DNA of 25,522 bases from assembly GCA_045590535.1 (NCBI GenBank), contig JAZNRE010000040.1, positions 1-25,522 on the forward strand. Reading direction: 5' to 3'. Below, piece by piece: positions 1-8,096 of this stretch; positions within the stretch are counted from its first letter, which is position 1; each line of letters opens with the position of its first letter. This stretch comes from UMGS755 sp045590535. Lineage in GTDB: Bacteria > Bacillota > Clostridia > UBA1381 > UBA9506. The notes under the pieces were generated by a model, which saw nothing but the letters and a program-made list of their open reading frames with translations, ran no database searches and was not told the origin of the DNA. The position numbers and the translations under genes are program-made.

Positions 1-47
1 TTTAGCCATAATAAATTACCCTCTTTTAACGCTAAAACTTTAGACGC

Positions 48-82
48 AAAAACCGGTTCCCGCTTTTGCGGGACCGGTTTTT
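48..82 (-). terminator. Bidirectional-looking intrinsic terminator ending the alaS-mgtC operon
   Basis: Arms at 48-63 and 68-82 pair over about 15 bases (AAAAACCGGT..CCCGC with GCGGGACCGGTTTTT), with one bulged T and a TTTT loop. The A run on the left arm gives a U tract on the minus-strand transcript and the T run gives one on the plus strand, so it could stop transcription both ways. It lies 11 bases beyond the mgtC stop. Nothing else is evident in bases 1-47. Confidence 0.9.
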
Positions 83-93
83 ATGTAATACAA

Positions 94-771
94 TTATTCA
101 CTCAGCATCAAACTGCAGTCGCAATCAAACTTCGAAAGCAATTCGCTCTCTTGAACATGACCGGGCAATTCAATTTGAAAACGAAACTCCATTCGCTTAT
201 TCTTCATGTCTTTCTTAATGCTCACATCGTTAACGGAAATGCCAAACTCATGAAGCACCTTGCAGGCATATTGCTGCATTTCCGGTTCGTCGCCGCATTG
301 CAAGCACAACAGCTTGAGTTTCGGTTTTTGCAGCCATTTAACATTGCCATGCAAAAGTAGCTGCACCAACAAAATAATCAAGGTTGCTGCAGCACCCACA
401 ACATACAGGCCGGCACCAATACAAAGACCAATGCCTGCCGTTGCCCAAATACCCGCAGCTGTTGTTAAGCCTGTGATGGTTCTTTTATGTACGAAAATCA
501 TGCCGGCGCCCAAAAAGCCAATACCGGAAGCAACGCCGGAGGCTACACGAGACGGGTCCAAATCAGAGGGTATTACAGAGTTTGCCATGTCATCAAAAGC
601 GTATTTTGAAATAATCATCATCAGCGCCGATGCACAAGCTACCAAACAGTGCGTTCTGACGCCTGCCTCTTTTGCGCGACTCTTACGCTCTAAACCAATT
701 AAAACGCCACAAATGCTAGCTGCCAGCAAGCGCAAGATGAAATGCAAATCATATTGTACAATCCATTCCAT
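94..771 (-). CDS. MgtC/SapB family membrane protein
   Basis: This 225-residue protein has the MgtC layout. The N-terminal half has four or five hydrophobic segments carrying the family motif (GVLIGLERKSRAKEAGVRTH, then GIGFLGAGMIF and GLTTAAGIWATAGIG). The soluble C-terminal part of about 80 residues resembles the ACT-like tail of long MgtC proteins. The start ATG has AAAGGAG 9 bases upstream. It is the last gene of the operon, 45 bases after the hemolysin III-type gene and just before the terminator. MgtC of Salmonella inhibits the F-type ATP synthase and helps growth at low magnesium. Many bacterial homologues are uncharacterised, so family membership is firm while the role here (magnesium or envelope homeostasis) is inference. 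No magnesium-responsive leader is visible because the gene is inside an operon. Confidence 0.9.
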   Translation of the reverse strand: MEWIVQYDLHFILRLLAASICGVLIGLERKSRAKEAGVRTHCLVACASALMMIISKYAFDDMANSVIPSDLDPSRVASGVASGIGFLGAGMIFVHKRTITGLTTAAGIWATAGIGLCIGAGLYVVGAAATLIILLVQLLLHGNVKWLQKPKLKLLCLQCGDEPEMQQYACKVLHEFGISVNDVSIKKDMKNKRMEFRFQIELPGHVQESELLSKFDCDCSLMLSE

Positions 772-816
772 TTTACAAATTCTCCTTTCGGTTCAATAAA
801 ACAATGCTAAAAATGT

Positions 817-1461
817 TCAGCGAACCGGCAGCACATAAAGCAAAATGCAAAGATAATGCAAAATGCTACCTGCTAAAACAAACAAATGCCAAATGCCATG
901 CATGTAGGGCACATTCTTCATGGCATAAAAGATAATACCCAAAGTGTACGCAATGCCGCCTAAGAGCAAATAAAGCATGGCAGGCATAAAACCCAGGGCA
1001 CGCGTCATGGGGCCGATGGCTAAAATAATCAGCCAGCCCATAACAATATAACACACCATGGAAAAGGCTTTAAATTTTTCAAGGCTGATGGCATTAAACA
1101 CAACGCCTAAAACTGTCATGCCCCAAATGATGCCAAACAAAGTCCAGCCAAAAGGACCGCGCAGGGTGACCAGCGTTAACGGGGTGTATGTACCTGCAAT
1201 CAGCAGAAAAATTGAACAATGGTCAAAAATGCGGAATACTTTTTTGACCGTTTCATTAGTAAAGGCGTGATACAGAGTGGACATGGTGTATAAAATAATG
1301 AGCATAGCCCCGTAAATCGAAGCCGCTACAACGCTGTAAACATCACCATAAAGCGCCGCCCAAACAATGGCTAGGGCTGTGCCGGCTACACCTAAGCACG
1401 CCCCTAAACCATGGGTGATCGAGTTAAATAATTCTTCTTTTAATTTAATAGATAAGGCCAT
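817..1461 (-). CDS. trhA: Hemolysin III (YqfA/TrhA) family integral membrane protein
   Basis: The 214 residues match the usual length of bacterial PAQR/hemolysin III proteins and form about seven hydrophobic segments. Recognisable parts are NSITHGLGACLG near the N-terminus, STLYHAFTNETVKKVFRIFD (conserved YHAF and D), the DHCSIFLLIAGTYTP segment, and HGIWHLFVLAGSILHY near the C-terminus. The conserved His and Asp residues of this superfamily are thought to bind a metal ion. The start ATG is preceded by GAGGAG, which is also the last two codons of the upstream DUF1292 gene (3-base gap), so the two genes are probably translationally coupled. The cellular role is not established. Homologues have been linked to membrane lipid or fluidity homeostasis, and the hemolysin name is historical. 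Confidence 0.9.
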   Translation of the reverse strand: MALSIKLKEELFNSITHGLGACLGVAGTALAIVWAALYGDVYSVVAASIYGAMLIILYTMSTLYHAFTNETVKKVFRIFDHCSIFLLIAGTYTPLTLVTLRGPFGWTLFGIIWGMTVLGVVFNAISLEKFKAFSMVCYIVMGWLIILAIGPMTRALGFMPAMLYLLLGGIAYTLGIIFYAMKNVPYMHGIWHLFVLAGSILHYLCILLYVLPVR

Positions 1462-1464
1462 AGA

Positions 1465-1788
1465 CTACTCCTCAAAATCAAACTCATCCTGCATGCGAGT
1501 TTTAAATTCCTCAAAGGCCATGTCGAGCTCGGCTTCATCTTCGACTAAATAAAGCGCCTCGTTACCCTCTTCATCTACCTCAAGAGTAAAAATCAATACT
1601 TCATCGGCTTCGCCGTTTTCAACTTCTTCTTCTGTTGGCACTAAAACCACATAGGTTTCGCCGTTAAAGGGGAAAGAGTCAATATGCTCAAAAGCATGCT
1701 CGTTTCCATCTTCATCCATCATGGTTACAATGGAAGGTTCCTGTTCCATACCTTCGGCTTCTGAAAAATCTTTTTCAAATTCGCTCAT
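1465..1788 (-). CDS. DUF1292 domain acidic protein
   Basis: This 107-residue, very acidic soluble protein has the DUF1292 pattern found in Bacillota (YrzB-like): DEDGNEHAFEHIDSFPFNGE, then YVVLVPTEEE, then a VDEEGNEALYLVEDE segment. The stretch before the core (residues 1-20) and the C-terminal tail (FEEFKTRMQDEFDFEE) are rich in Glu and Asp. AAAGGAG lies 7 bases before the ATG, and the gene starts 23 bases after valS. No biochemical function is known for the family. In many Bacillota it sits near alaS/ruvX-type genes, so its presence in an operon begun by alaS is typical. It has no membrane segment, signal peptide or catalytic motif. Confidence 0.88.
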   Translation of the reverse strand: MSEFEKDFSEAEGMEQEPSIVTMMDEDGNEHAFEHIDSFPFNGETYVVLVPTEEEVENGEADEVLIFTLEVDEEGNEALYLVEDEAELDMAFEEFKTRMQDEFDFEE

Positions 1789-1811
1789 TGCTTTGCTCCT
1801 TTCAATGCTTT

Positions 1812-4442
1812 TTAGCTGTAAAGCTTCATGCTCTCTAAAACTTTTTCAAGCATTTCGCGATATTTTGCTTCTTTCTGGCGTTCTTCTTCAACAACCTTTT
1901 GGGGTGCTTTTGCCATAAAGCCCTGGTTGTTTAGTTTGCCTTCAACACGCTTAATTTCGCCCATCAAGCGTTCTTTTTCTTTTGTGAGGCGGGCCAGTTC
2001 TTTCTCTTTATCCACCAAATCGTCTAAAGGCATGAAGAGCTGTGCACCTTCTACAACGCAGGAAACCGCGTTGGCCGGCGGCACAAAATCTTCACCGACA
2101 ACAATAGCCTCAGAGGCACTTGCCAGTTTTTCAAAGAACAGAGTGCCCTGGTTGAATACTTCGGGCTTTTCTGTCTTAATGTATACGGTGGCCTTTTTAG
2201 AAGGCGGAATGTTCATTTCGGCACGCTGATTGCGGATGGCACCTAAAGCACTCATAATCAGCTCCATGTTCTTGGCCTCTTCCTTAAAGTCTAAGCTGCT
2301 TTCATAGGTGGGCCAGGAGGCGATGACAATGCTTTCACCCTCATGCGGCAGTTTTTGCCAGATTTCTTCTGTAATAAAGGGCATAAAGGGATGCAGAAGT
2401 TCCAATGCGCCGGACAGCACATAAGACAGGGTGTATTGCGCTGCCTTGTTGGTGGGGCAATCTTCATCATACAGACGGGGTTTGATTAACTCAATGTACC
2501 AGTCGCTGAATTCATCCCAAATAAAGTCATAGAGCTTGCCAACGGCAATACCCAGCTCAAAGCGGTCTAAATTATCGGTTACTTCCTTCACCAAGCTGTT
2601 GTATTTATGCAAAATCCATTTATCTTCCAAAGTCATTTCAGCCGCATTGGGCAGCTTGCGCTCGTTAACCGTGAGGTTCATGAGAACAAAGCGGGAAGCG
2701 TTCCAGATTTTATTGGCAAAGTTACGGCTGGCTTCAACACGCTCGTCAGAATAACGCATGTCGTTACCCGGTGAGTTACCGGTTGCCAAAGTGAACCGGA
2801 GGGCATCAGCGCCGTATTTATCAATAACTTCCAAGGGGTCAACACCGTTACCTAATGATTTCGACATTTTTCGGCCCTGAGAGTCACGAACCAAACCATG
2901 AATGAGTACATGGCTGAAGGGCTCTTTGCCCATATGCTCCATGGCCGAGAAAATCATGCGGGCAACCCAGAAGAAAATGATGTCATAACCCGTAACCAGA
3001 ACGCTGGTGGGATAGAAATAATCCAAGTCTTCTGTTTTGTCGGGCCAGCCCAATGTGGAGAAAGGCCACAGCGCCGAGCTGAACCAGGTATCCAGCACAT
3101 CTTCATCCTGACGCATGGGTGCACCGCACTTGGGGCAGGTTGCAACATGCTCACGGCTGACAACGGTTTCGCCGCAGGCGTCGCAATAATAAGCGGGAAT
3201 GCGATGTCCCCACCAAAGCTGTCTTGAAATACACCAGTCGTGTACATTTTCCATCCAGTTGATATAGGTTTTTGAGAAGCGTTCGGGCACGAACTGAATG
3301 GTGCCGTCTTTCACGACCTCTAAGGCTTTTTCTGCTAAGGGACCCATTTTTACAAACCATTGGCGGGATGTGATGGGCTCAACGGTTGTGCTGCAACGGT
3401 AGCACTGACCGACATTGTGAACATGCTCTTCGGTTTTAACCAAAAGACCCTGCTCTTCCAAATCACGAATAACTTGCTTGCGGGCTTCATAGCGGTCAAG
3501 GCCCTGATATTTGCCACCGTTTTCATTGATTTTAGCGCTGTCATCCAGCACCTTGATAATGGGCAGGTTATGACGGGCGCCCACCTCAAAGTCGTTGGGG
3601 TCATGTGCCGGCGTGATTTTAACCGCACCGGTACCAAATTCTTTATCAACATATTCGTCAGCAATGACGGGAATTTCACGACCAACCAAGGGTAGAATTA
3701 AGGTTTTGCCCACTAAATGTGCATAGCGTTCATCATCAGGATGAACCGCCACAGCGGTATCGCCCAAAAGGGTTTCGGGACGGGTTGTGGCAATGACAAA
3801 AGATTCATCGCTGTCTTTAACCGGGTAACGAATGTGCCAGAAAGCGCCCTGCTGTTCAGCATATTCAACCTCGGCATCAGACAAGGCGGTGATGCATCTC
3901 GGACACCAGTTGATAATTCTTTCGCCCTGATAAATCAAACCCTTTTCATACAGGGTAACAAATACTTCTTTAACCGCTTTAGACAGATTTTCATCCATGG
4001 TAAAGCGTTCACGAGTCCAGTCGCAAGAGCTACCCAGCTTTTTCAGCTGGTTAATGATGCGTGTACCAAACTTGTTTTTCCAGTCCCAAACCCGCTCTGT
4101 GAAAGCTTCACGACCTAAATCATAGCGTGTGAGGCCCTCTTCTTTGCGCAAAGTTTCTTCAACTTTAATCTGCGTGGCAATGCCGGCATGGTCTGTGCCG
4201 GGGACCCACAGGGTTGAAAAACCTGCCATGCGCTTATAGCGAATTAAAATGTCCTGCAAGGTTTCGTCCATGGCATGACCCATGTGCAACTGACCGGTTA
4301 CATTCGGTGGCGGGATGACAATGGTAAACGGCTTTTTATCCGGATCGGCCTTCGGCGTGAAATAGCCTGCCTCCACCCAGCCTGCATACAGCCTGTCTTC
4401 GACCTCTTTAGGATTATATACTTTATCTAATTGTTCCGACAT
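1812..4442 (-). CDS. valS: Valyl-tRNA synthetase
   Basis: This class I aminoacyl-tRNA synthetase of 876 residues (normal family length) charges tRNA-Val. The HIGH motif appears as HMGH (residues 53-56, in PPPNVTGQLHMGHAMDE) and KMSKS near residue 525 (GRKMSKSLGNGVDP). Between them lies the CP1 editing domain, with TTRPETLLGDTAVAV near residue 218 and the GTGAVKITPAHDPNDF segment. A CDAC...CPKC pair around residues 417-441 is a probable zinc site. The last 65 residues are a Lys/Glu-rich coiled coil, as in other ValRS proteins. The ATG at 4442 lies 20 bases inside the upstream small membrane protein gene and has AGGGGG 9 bases before it. No T-box leader is present, so expression probably follows the alaS promoter. 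Confidence 0.98.
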   Translation of the reverse strand: MSEQLDKVYNPKEVEDRLYAGWVEAGYFTPKADPDKKPFTIVIPPPNVTGQLHMGHAMDETLQDILIRYKRMAGFSTLWVPGTDHAGIATQIKVEETLRKEEGLTRYDLGREAFTERVWDWKNKFGTRIINQLKKLGSSCDWTRERFTMDENLSKAVKEVFVTLYEKGLIYQGERIINWCPRCITALSDAEVEYAEQQGAFWHIRYPVKDSDESFVIATTRPETLLGDTAVAVHPDDERYAHLVGKTLILPLVGREIPVIADEYVDKEFGTGAVKITPAHDPNDFEVGARHNLPIIKVLDDSAKINENGGKYQGLDRYEARKQVIRDLEEQGLLVKTEEHVHNVGQCYRCSTTVEPITSRQWFVKMGPLAEKALEVVKDGTIQFVPERFSKTYINWMENVHDWCISRQLWWGHRIPAYYCDACGETVVSREHVATCPKCGAPMRQDEDVLDTWFSSALWPFSTLGWPDKTEDLDYFYPTSVLVTGYDIIFFWVARMIFSAMEHMGKEPFSHVLIHGLVRDSQGRKMSKSLGNGVDPLEVIDKYGADALRFTLATGNSPGNDMRYSDERVEASRNFANKIWNASRFVLMNLTVNERKLPNAAEMTLEDKWILHKYNSLVKEVTDNLDRFELGIAVGKLYDFIWDEFSDWYIELIKPRLYDEDCPTNKAAQYTLSYVLSGALELLHPFMPFITEEIWQKLPHEGESIVIASWPTYESSLDFKEEAKNMELIMSALGAIRNQRAEMNIPPSKKATVYIKTEKPEVFNQGTLFFEKLASASEAIVVGEDFVPPANAVSCVVEGAQLFMPLDDLVDKEKELARLTKEKERLMGEIKRVEGKLNNQGFMAKAPQKVVEEERQKEAKYREMLEKVLESMKLYS

Positions 4443-4626
4443 TCACTTTACCCCCTGCAACGAAAATCATAACTGCGCCGATAATCACCAGCCACAGTCC
4501 AATTGTTTTAATAATAAGTAGCGTTTTTTCATTCGCCTCTGCCGATGTTTTCTTTTTCAAAATCGGTCCGGCTAAAAAGTTGACCAGTGCACCGGCTACT
4601 AATAAAATCCAGCCTGAAACTGTCAT
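4423..4626 (-). CDS. Small two-helix membrane protein, unknown function
   Basis: A 67-residue protein has two hydrophobic segments, residues 3-20 (VSGWILLVAGALVNFLAG) and about 40-59 (TIGLWLVIIGAVMIFVAG). A Lys-rich linker joins them (KKKTSAEANEKT). It is held by overlaps on both sides: its ATG overlaps the pgsA stop by 4 bases (ATGA), and its 3' end overlaps valS by 20 bases. AAAGGAAG inside the pgsA tail serves as the ribosome binding site. The overlaps, the site and the clean two-helix pattern support a real gene. I do not recognise the family. Translational coupling to pgsA makes a membrane or phospholipid-related role possible, but that is only inference. Confidence 0.72.
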   Translation of the reverse strand: MTVSGWILLVAGALVNFLAGPILKKKTSAEANEKTLLIIKTIGLWLVIIGAVMIFVAGGKVNVGTIR

Positions 4627-5192
4627 ATCTTTTCTTCCTTTCTGCCCCCGGATGTGTATTGTTTAAATTGTTTATCATGTACAAAATATAGATACAAATA
4701 AGTAGCCGCCGCCAGCAGCATCAGCATGGCCGAAATGCCCAGCAAAACATCTTTAACCCAGCTGTTCATATCGGGCAGAAAAAGAATGAGCGACATGACC
4801 AAAAAGAGAAAAACGGTGTTCAGCTTGCCAAAGGCGTTGGCTTTCACATAAGTTTTTTTGCTGTATAAGAACACACCGCCTGTAATCATGGTCACCTCTT
4901 TAACAACCAGCAAAAGAATGAACCATCCCGGCACTTGCCCTGCACTGAACAGAGAAATAATAACTGCCAGCTGCATGCATTTATCAGCCAATGGGTCCAT
5001 GAGCTGTCCCCAGCGGCTGGTCATGTTATACTTTCGTGCTATATAGCCGTCTGCCACATCTGTTATGCTCGCCACAATGAAAATGATTGCGGCAAGCAGG
5101 TGCATGTTTTGCTCACTGTGAAACACAATGATAAACAAAGGCACTAACAAGAGTCGAAACAGTGTCAAAATGTTAGGAATGTTCACCTTCAA
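4623..5192 (-). CDS. pgsA: CDP-diacylglycerol--glycerol-3-phosphate 3-phosphatidyltransferase
   Basis: PgsA makes phosphatidylglycerol phosphate from CDP-diacylglycerol and glycerol 3-phosphate, the committed step to phosphatidylglycerol and cardiolipin, in the cytoplasmic membrane. The CDP-alcohol phosphatidyltransferase signature is complete: D48-G49-x2-A52-R53-x8-G62-x3-D66-x3-D70, within DVADGYIARKY and WGQLMDPLADK. Four or more further hydrophobic segments follow. The N-terminus (NIPNILTLFRLLLVPLF) is family-typical. The frame is open to a TTG at 5216, but that codon has no ribosome binding site. The TTG at 5192 has AGAAGG 10 bases upstream and gives a normal N-terminus of 189 residues. 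A GTG at 5186 is a third option. It follows alaS closely and overlaps the next gene by 4 bases. Confidence 0.93.
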   Translation of the reverse strand: MKVNIPNILTLFRLLLVPLFIIVFHSEQNMHLLAAIIFIVASITDVADGYIARKYNMTSRWGQLMDPLADKCMQLAVIISLFSAGQVPGWFILLLVVKEVTMITGGVFLYSKKTYVKANAFGKLNTVFLFLVMSLILFLPDMNSWVKDVLLGISAMLMLLAAATYLYLYFVHDKQFKQYTSGGRKEEKI

Positions 5193-5243
5193 TGCACCGC
5201 TACCTTCTTTCTGCAAAACTTTTATTGTCTAAATGCCGCCGCC

Positions 5244-7889
5244 TTACTGAACGGCTTCTTTAACTAAGCGCTCAGCTTGTGCTAAGGCTTCATCTGCACG
5301 GCTTGCATCCTTGCCGCCGGCCTGAGCAGAATCAGGACGACCGCCACCGCCACCGCCGGCAACCTTGGCAATTTCACGAATGATGTTGCCTGCATGAACG
5401 CCTTTGGCAACTGCGTCTTTAGTGGCCATGGTCACAAATGTCACCTTGCCGCCGGAAACATCGGCCAAAGCAATGAAGGAGCAAGGCAGTTTTTCTTTAA
5501 TGGAGTCACCCAAAGCACGAAGGGCATCAAGACCTGCATTTTCAAGCTTACCTGTTACAACGGATACGCCGCCGATTACCACAGCATTATCCAGCAGGTC
5601 GCTGGCTGCCGTCAAGGCCATTTTGGCTGTCATGGACTCAATTTGTGCATTGGCAGCCTTTAACTCTTCTTGCAGATTTTTTGCCTTTTGAGCAACATCG
5701 CGCAAGTTACATTTTAAAACAGCCGCTGTGTTTTGCAATTCGTTCTCTACGCTATAGAGCTCTTGCATAACACCTAAACCGGTTGTGCCTTCAATTCGAC
5801 GAACACCGGCTGCAACGCCGCTTTCGGATAAAATTTTAAACAGGCCGATTTCGGCAGTATTTTTAACATGGCAACCGCCGCAAAGCTCCAAGGAATAATC
5901 GCCCATGGTTACAACGCGAACAACATCGCCATATTTATCACCAAACATAGCCATAGCACCCAGGGCTTTTGCATCGGCGATGGGCATGTTTTCCCATTTA
6001 ACCGGCATAGCCTTTAAAATGGCCTGATTAACTTCAAGCTCAACAGCCTTTAAATCTTCAGCTGTGATGGGTTGTGTTAAGGTGAAGTCAAAGCGCATTC
6101 TGTCTTTTTCTACCAAAGAACCGGCCTGACCAACCTCGGCGCCAAAGCGATTCCGCAAAGCCTTTTGCAGCAGATGGGTCACGCTGTGATTCCGTGAAAC
6201 CGCACCGCGATAATCAGCGTCAACAGCCGCTTCCACTTGGGCACCCATTTGCAGTTCGCCTTCGCAAACCTTAACAATGTGATAATATTTACCGTCTGCG
6301 GTCTTTTTGGTGTCAAGCACCTGCACGCGGCACAAAGCATCGGTGAGGTAACCAATGTCGCCTACCTGACCGCCGCCTTCACCATAAAACGGTGTTTGAT
6401 CTAAAACGACAATGCCTTCTTCACCGGCGCTGAGGCTTTCAGCCCCGCTGTCGCCGTTGATTAACAAAAGAACCTTGCCTTTTGCTGTGAGGCTTTCATA
6501 ACCAACAAAATTTGTGGGAGCTAAAGGTGCTAACAAATCGGCAACCTTATCGTCCCAACCGGCATCGCCCACATGAGCGCGTGTTGCAGCTCTTGCCCGT
6601 TCTCTTTGCTGCTGCATTTCACGGTTAAAGCCTTCTTCATCCACGCTGATGCCTTTTTCTGCCAAAATTTCTCTAGTCAGGTCAATGGGGAAACCATAGG
6701 TATCATAAAGCTTAAAGGCCTGCTCGCCGGAAAACAGTGTGCCCTCTTCTTCAGGCTTGCGGTTTTCCATAAAACCGGTCAAAATCTGAAAACCGGCATC
6801 AATGGTTTGCATAAACCGTTCTTCTTCCAAACGAATAACCTTTTTAATCATGTCACGGTTTTCAGCCAGCGCGGGATATGCCCCTTTGGACTCTTCGATA
6901 ACCGTATCGGCCAAATCTGCCAAAAAGGCATGGTTAATGCCCAGCAGCTTGCCATGGCGGGCGGCCCGGCGAAGCAGACGGCGCAGCACATAACCACGGC
7001 CTTCATTAGAAGGACGAACACCGTCAGAAACTAAGAACACGGTGCTACGGATGTGGTCTGTGACAACACGGACAGAAATGTCAGTCTTTTCGTCTTTCTT
7101 ATAGGTCACATTGGCCATTTCGCAAATTTTTTCAGATATTTTGTAAATCGTGTCAACATCAAAGAGAGAGTCAACATCCTGCATGATGCAGGCAATACGC
7201 TCAAGACCCATGCCCGTATCAATGTTGGGATGGTCTAAAGGCAGATAGGTGCCGTCTTCCTGACGATCAAACTGTGTGAAAACCAAATTCCAGAATTCAA
7301 CAAAGCGGTCGCACTCACAACCCACGGTGCAATCCGGGGAGCCACAGCCCTTTTCGGGGCCACGGTCATAGTAAAGCTCTGAGCAGGGGCCGCAGGGGCC
7401 TGTGCCGATTTCCCAGAAATTATCTTCTTTACCCATGCGCACCACATGGTCGGGCGCAACGCCGATTTCCTGTGTCCAAATGTCATGAGCTTCATCGTCG
7501 TCCTGATACACGGTAACATACAAGCGGTCTACCGGAATTTCCAGCACCTTTGTTGCAAATTCCCAGCCCCAGTTAATGGCTTCACGCTTAAAGTAATCAC
7601 CAAAAGAAAAGTTGCCCAGCATTTCAAAGAATGTGCCGTGGCGGGCGGTTTTGCCCACACGCTCAATGTCCGGTGTGCGGATGCACTTCTGACAGGTGGT
7701 CACACGACTTTTAGGCGGCTTTTGACGGCCGGTGAAAAACGGCTTTAGGGGAGCCATTCCGGCATTGATCAAAAGCAGACTGGGGTCGTTTTCCGGCACC
7801 AGTGAAAAGCTCGGCATTCTGTAATGCCCTTTGCTTTCAAAAAATGATAAATATTTCTCTCTGATTTCGTTGAGTCCCAGCTTTTGCAC
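5244..7889 (-). CDS. alaS: Alanyl-tRNA synthetase
   Basis: This class II synthetase of 881 residues (full length) charges tRNA-Ala and edits mischarged Ser or Gly. The N-terminus carries INAGMAPLKPFF and the class II core (KTARHGTFFEMLGNFSFGDY). The editing domain shows the metal-binding pair HSVTH near residue 567 and CGGCH near residue 670. The C-terminal DHHA1 domain has the glycine-rich AGGGGGGRPDSAQAGG motif. The start is GTG, with AGAGGAAG upstream. It is the first gene of its operon: a promoter at 7927-7955 gives a leader of only about 30 bases, so there is no room for a T-box. An internal Cys-rich segment (GCGSPDCTVGCECDRF) is seen in many clostridial AlaRS proteins. Confidence 0.98.
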   Translation of the reverse strand: MQKLGLNEIREKYLSFFESKGHYRMPSFSLVPENDPSLLLINAGMAPLKPFFTGRQKPPKSRVTTCQKCIRTPDIERVGKTARHGTFFEMLGNFSFGDYFKREAINWGWEFATKVLEIPVDRLYVTVYQDDDEAHDIWTQEIGVAPDHVVRMGKEDNFWEIGTGPCGPCSELYYDRGPEKGCGSPDCTVGCECDRFVEFWNLVFTQFDRQEDGTYLPLDHPNIDTGMGLERIACIMQDVDSLFDVDTIYKISEKICEMANVTYKKDEKTDISVRVVTDHIRSTVFLVSDGVRPSNEGRGYVLRRLLRRAARHGKLLGINHAFLADLADTVIEESKGAYPALAENRDMIKKVIRLEEERFMQTIDAGFQILTGFMENRKPEEEGTLFSGEQAFKLYDTYGFPIDLTREILAEKGISVDEEGFNREMQQQRERARAATRAHVGDAGWDDKVADLLAPLAPTNFVGYESLTAKGKVLLLINGDSGAESLSAGEEGIVVLDQTPFYGEGGGQVGDIGYLTDALCRVQVLDTKKTADGKYYHIVKVCEGELQMGAQVEAAVDADYRGAVSRNHSVTHLLQKALRNRFGAEVGQAGSLVEKDRMRFDFTLTQPITAEDLKAVELEVNQAILKAMPVKWENMPIADAKALGAMAMFGDKYGDVVRVVTMGDYSLELCGGCHVKNTAEIGLFKILSESGVAAGVRRIEGTTGLGVMQELYSVENELQNTAAVLKCNLRDVAQKAKNLQEELKAANAQIESMTAKMALTAASDLLDNAVVIGGVSVVTGKLENAGLDALRALGDSIKEKLPCSFIALADVSGGKVTFVTMATKDAVAKGVHAGNIIREIAKVAGGGGGGRPDSAQAGGKDASRADEALAQAERLVKEAVQ

Positions 7890-7926
7890 GATAATCTTCC
7901 TCTCAAATGTATATACTTAGGACAAT

Positions 7927-7955
7927 ATTGTATCACAAATGCACTGTTAAATCAA
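7927..7955 (-). promoter_or_regulatory. Vegetative promoter of the alaS operon
   Basis: Reading the minus strand, the -35 box TTGATT (7950-7955), a 17-base spacer and the -10 box TACAAT (7927-7932) make a near-consensus sigma-A site. The predicted start is near 7920, leaving about 30 bases before the alaS GTG. Confidence 0.8.
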
Positions 7956-7994
7956 TACTTTTAACCATTTTTTTCATACACATATATTATAAGT

Positions 7995-8034
7995 AAAAAC
8001 CCGAAGCAAAGACCTTTCGTCTTTTGGCTTCGGG
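7995..8034 (-). terminator. Terminator of fumC
   Basis: A stem pairs CCCGAAGC (8000-8007) with GCTTCGGG (8027-8034), and AAAGAC (8008-8013) with GTCTTT (8019-8024) inside it, with a 2-base bulge. On the minus strand the hairpin is followed by GTTTTTAC, a U tract. It separates fumC from the alaS promoter. Confidence 0.85.
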
Positions 8035-8096
8035 GGTAGACTTTTTTGTGTGATTTCGGCGGATATTTATTATATTTTATTGCCTTTTCTTTAAAA

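Noticed and set aside
260..799. 179-codon plus-strand open frame opposite mgtC
   Set aside because: It is antisense to an intact MgtC-family gene, has no family resemblance and no suitable ribosome binding site.
7890..7999. T-box leader for alaS
   Set aside because: The promoter at 7927-7955 leaves only about 30 bases, and no TGGNACCGCG antiterminator element is present.
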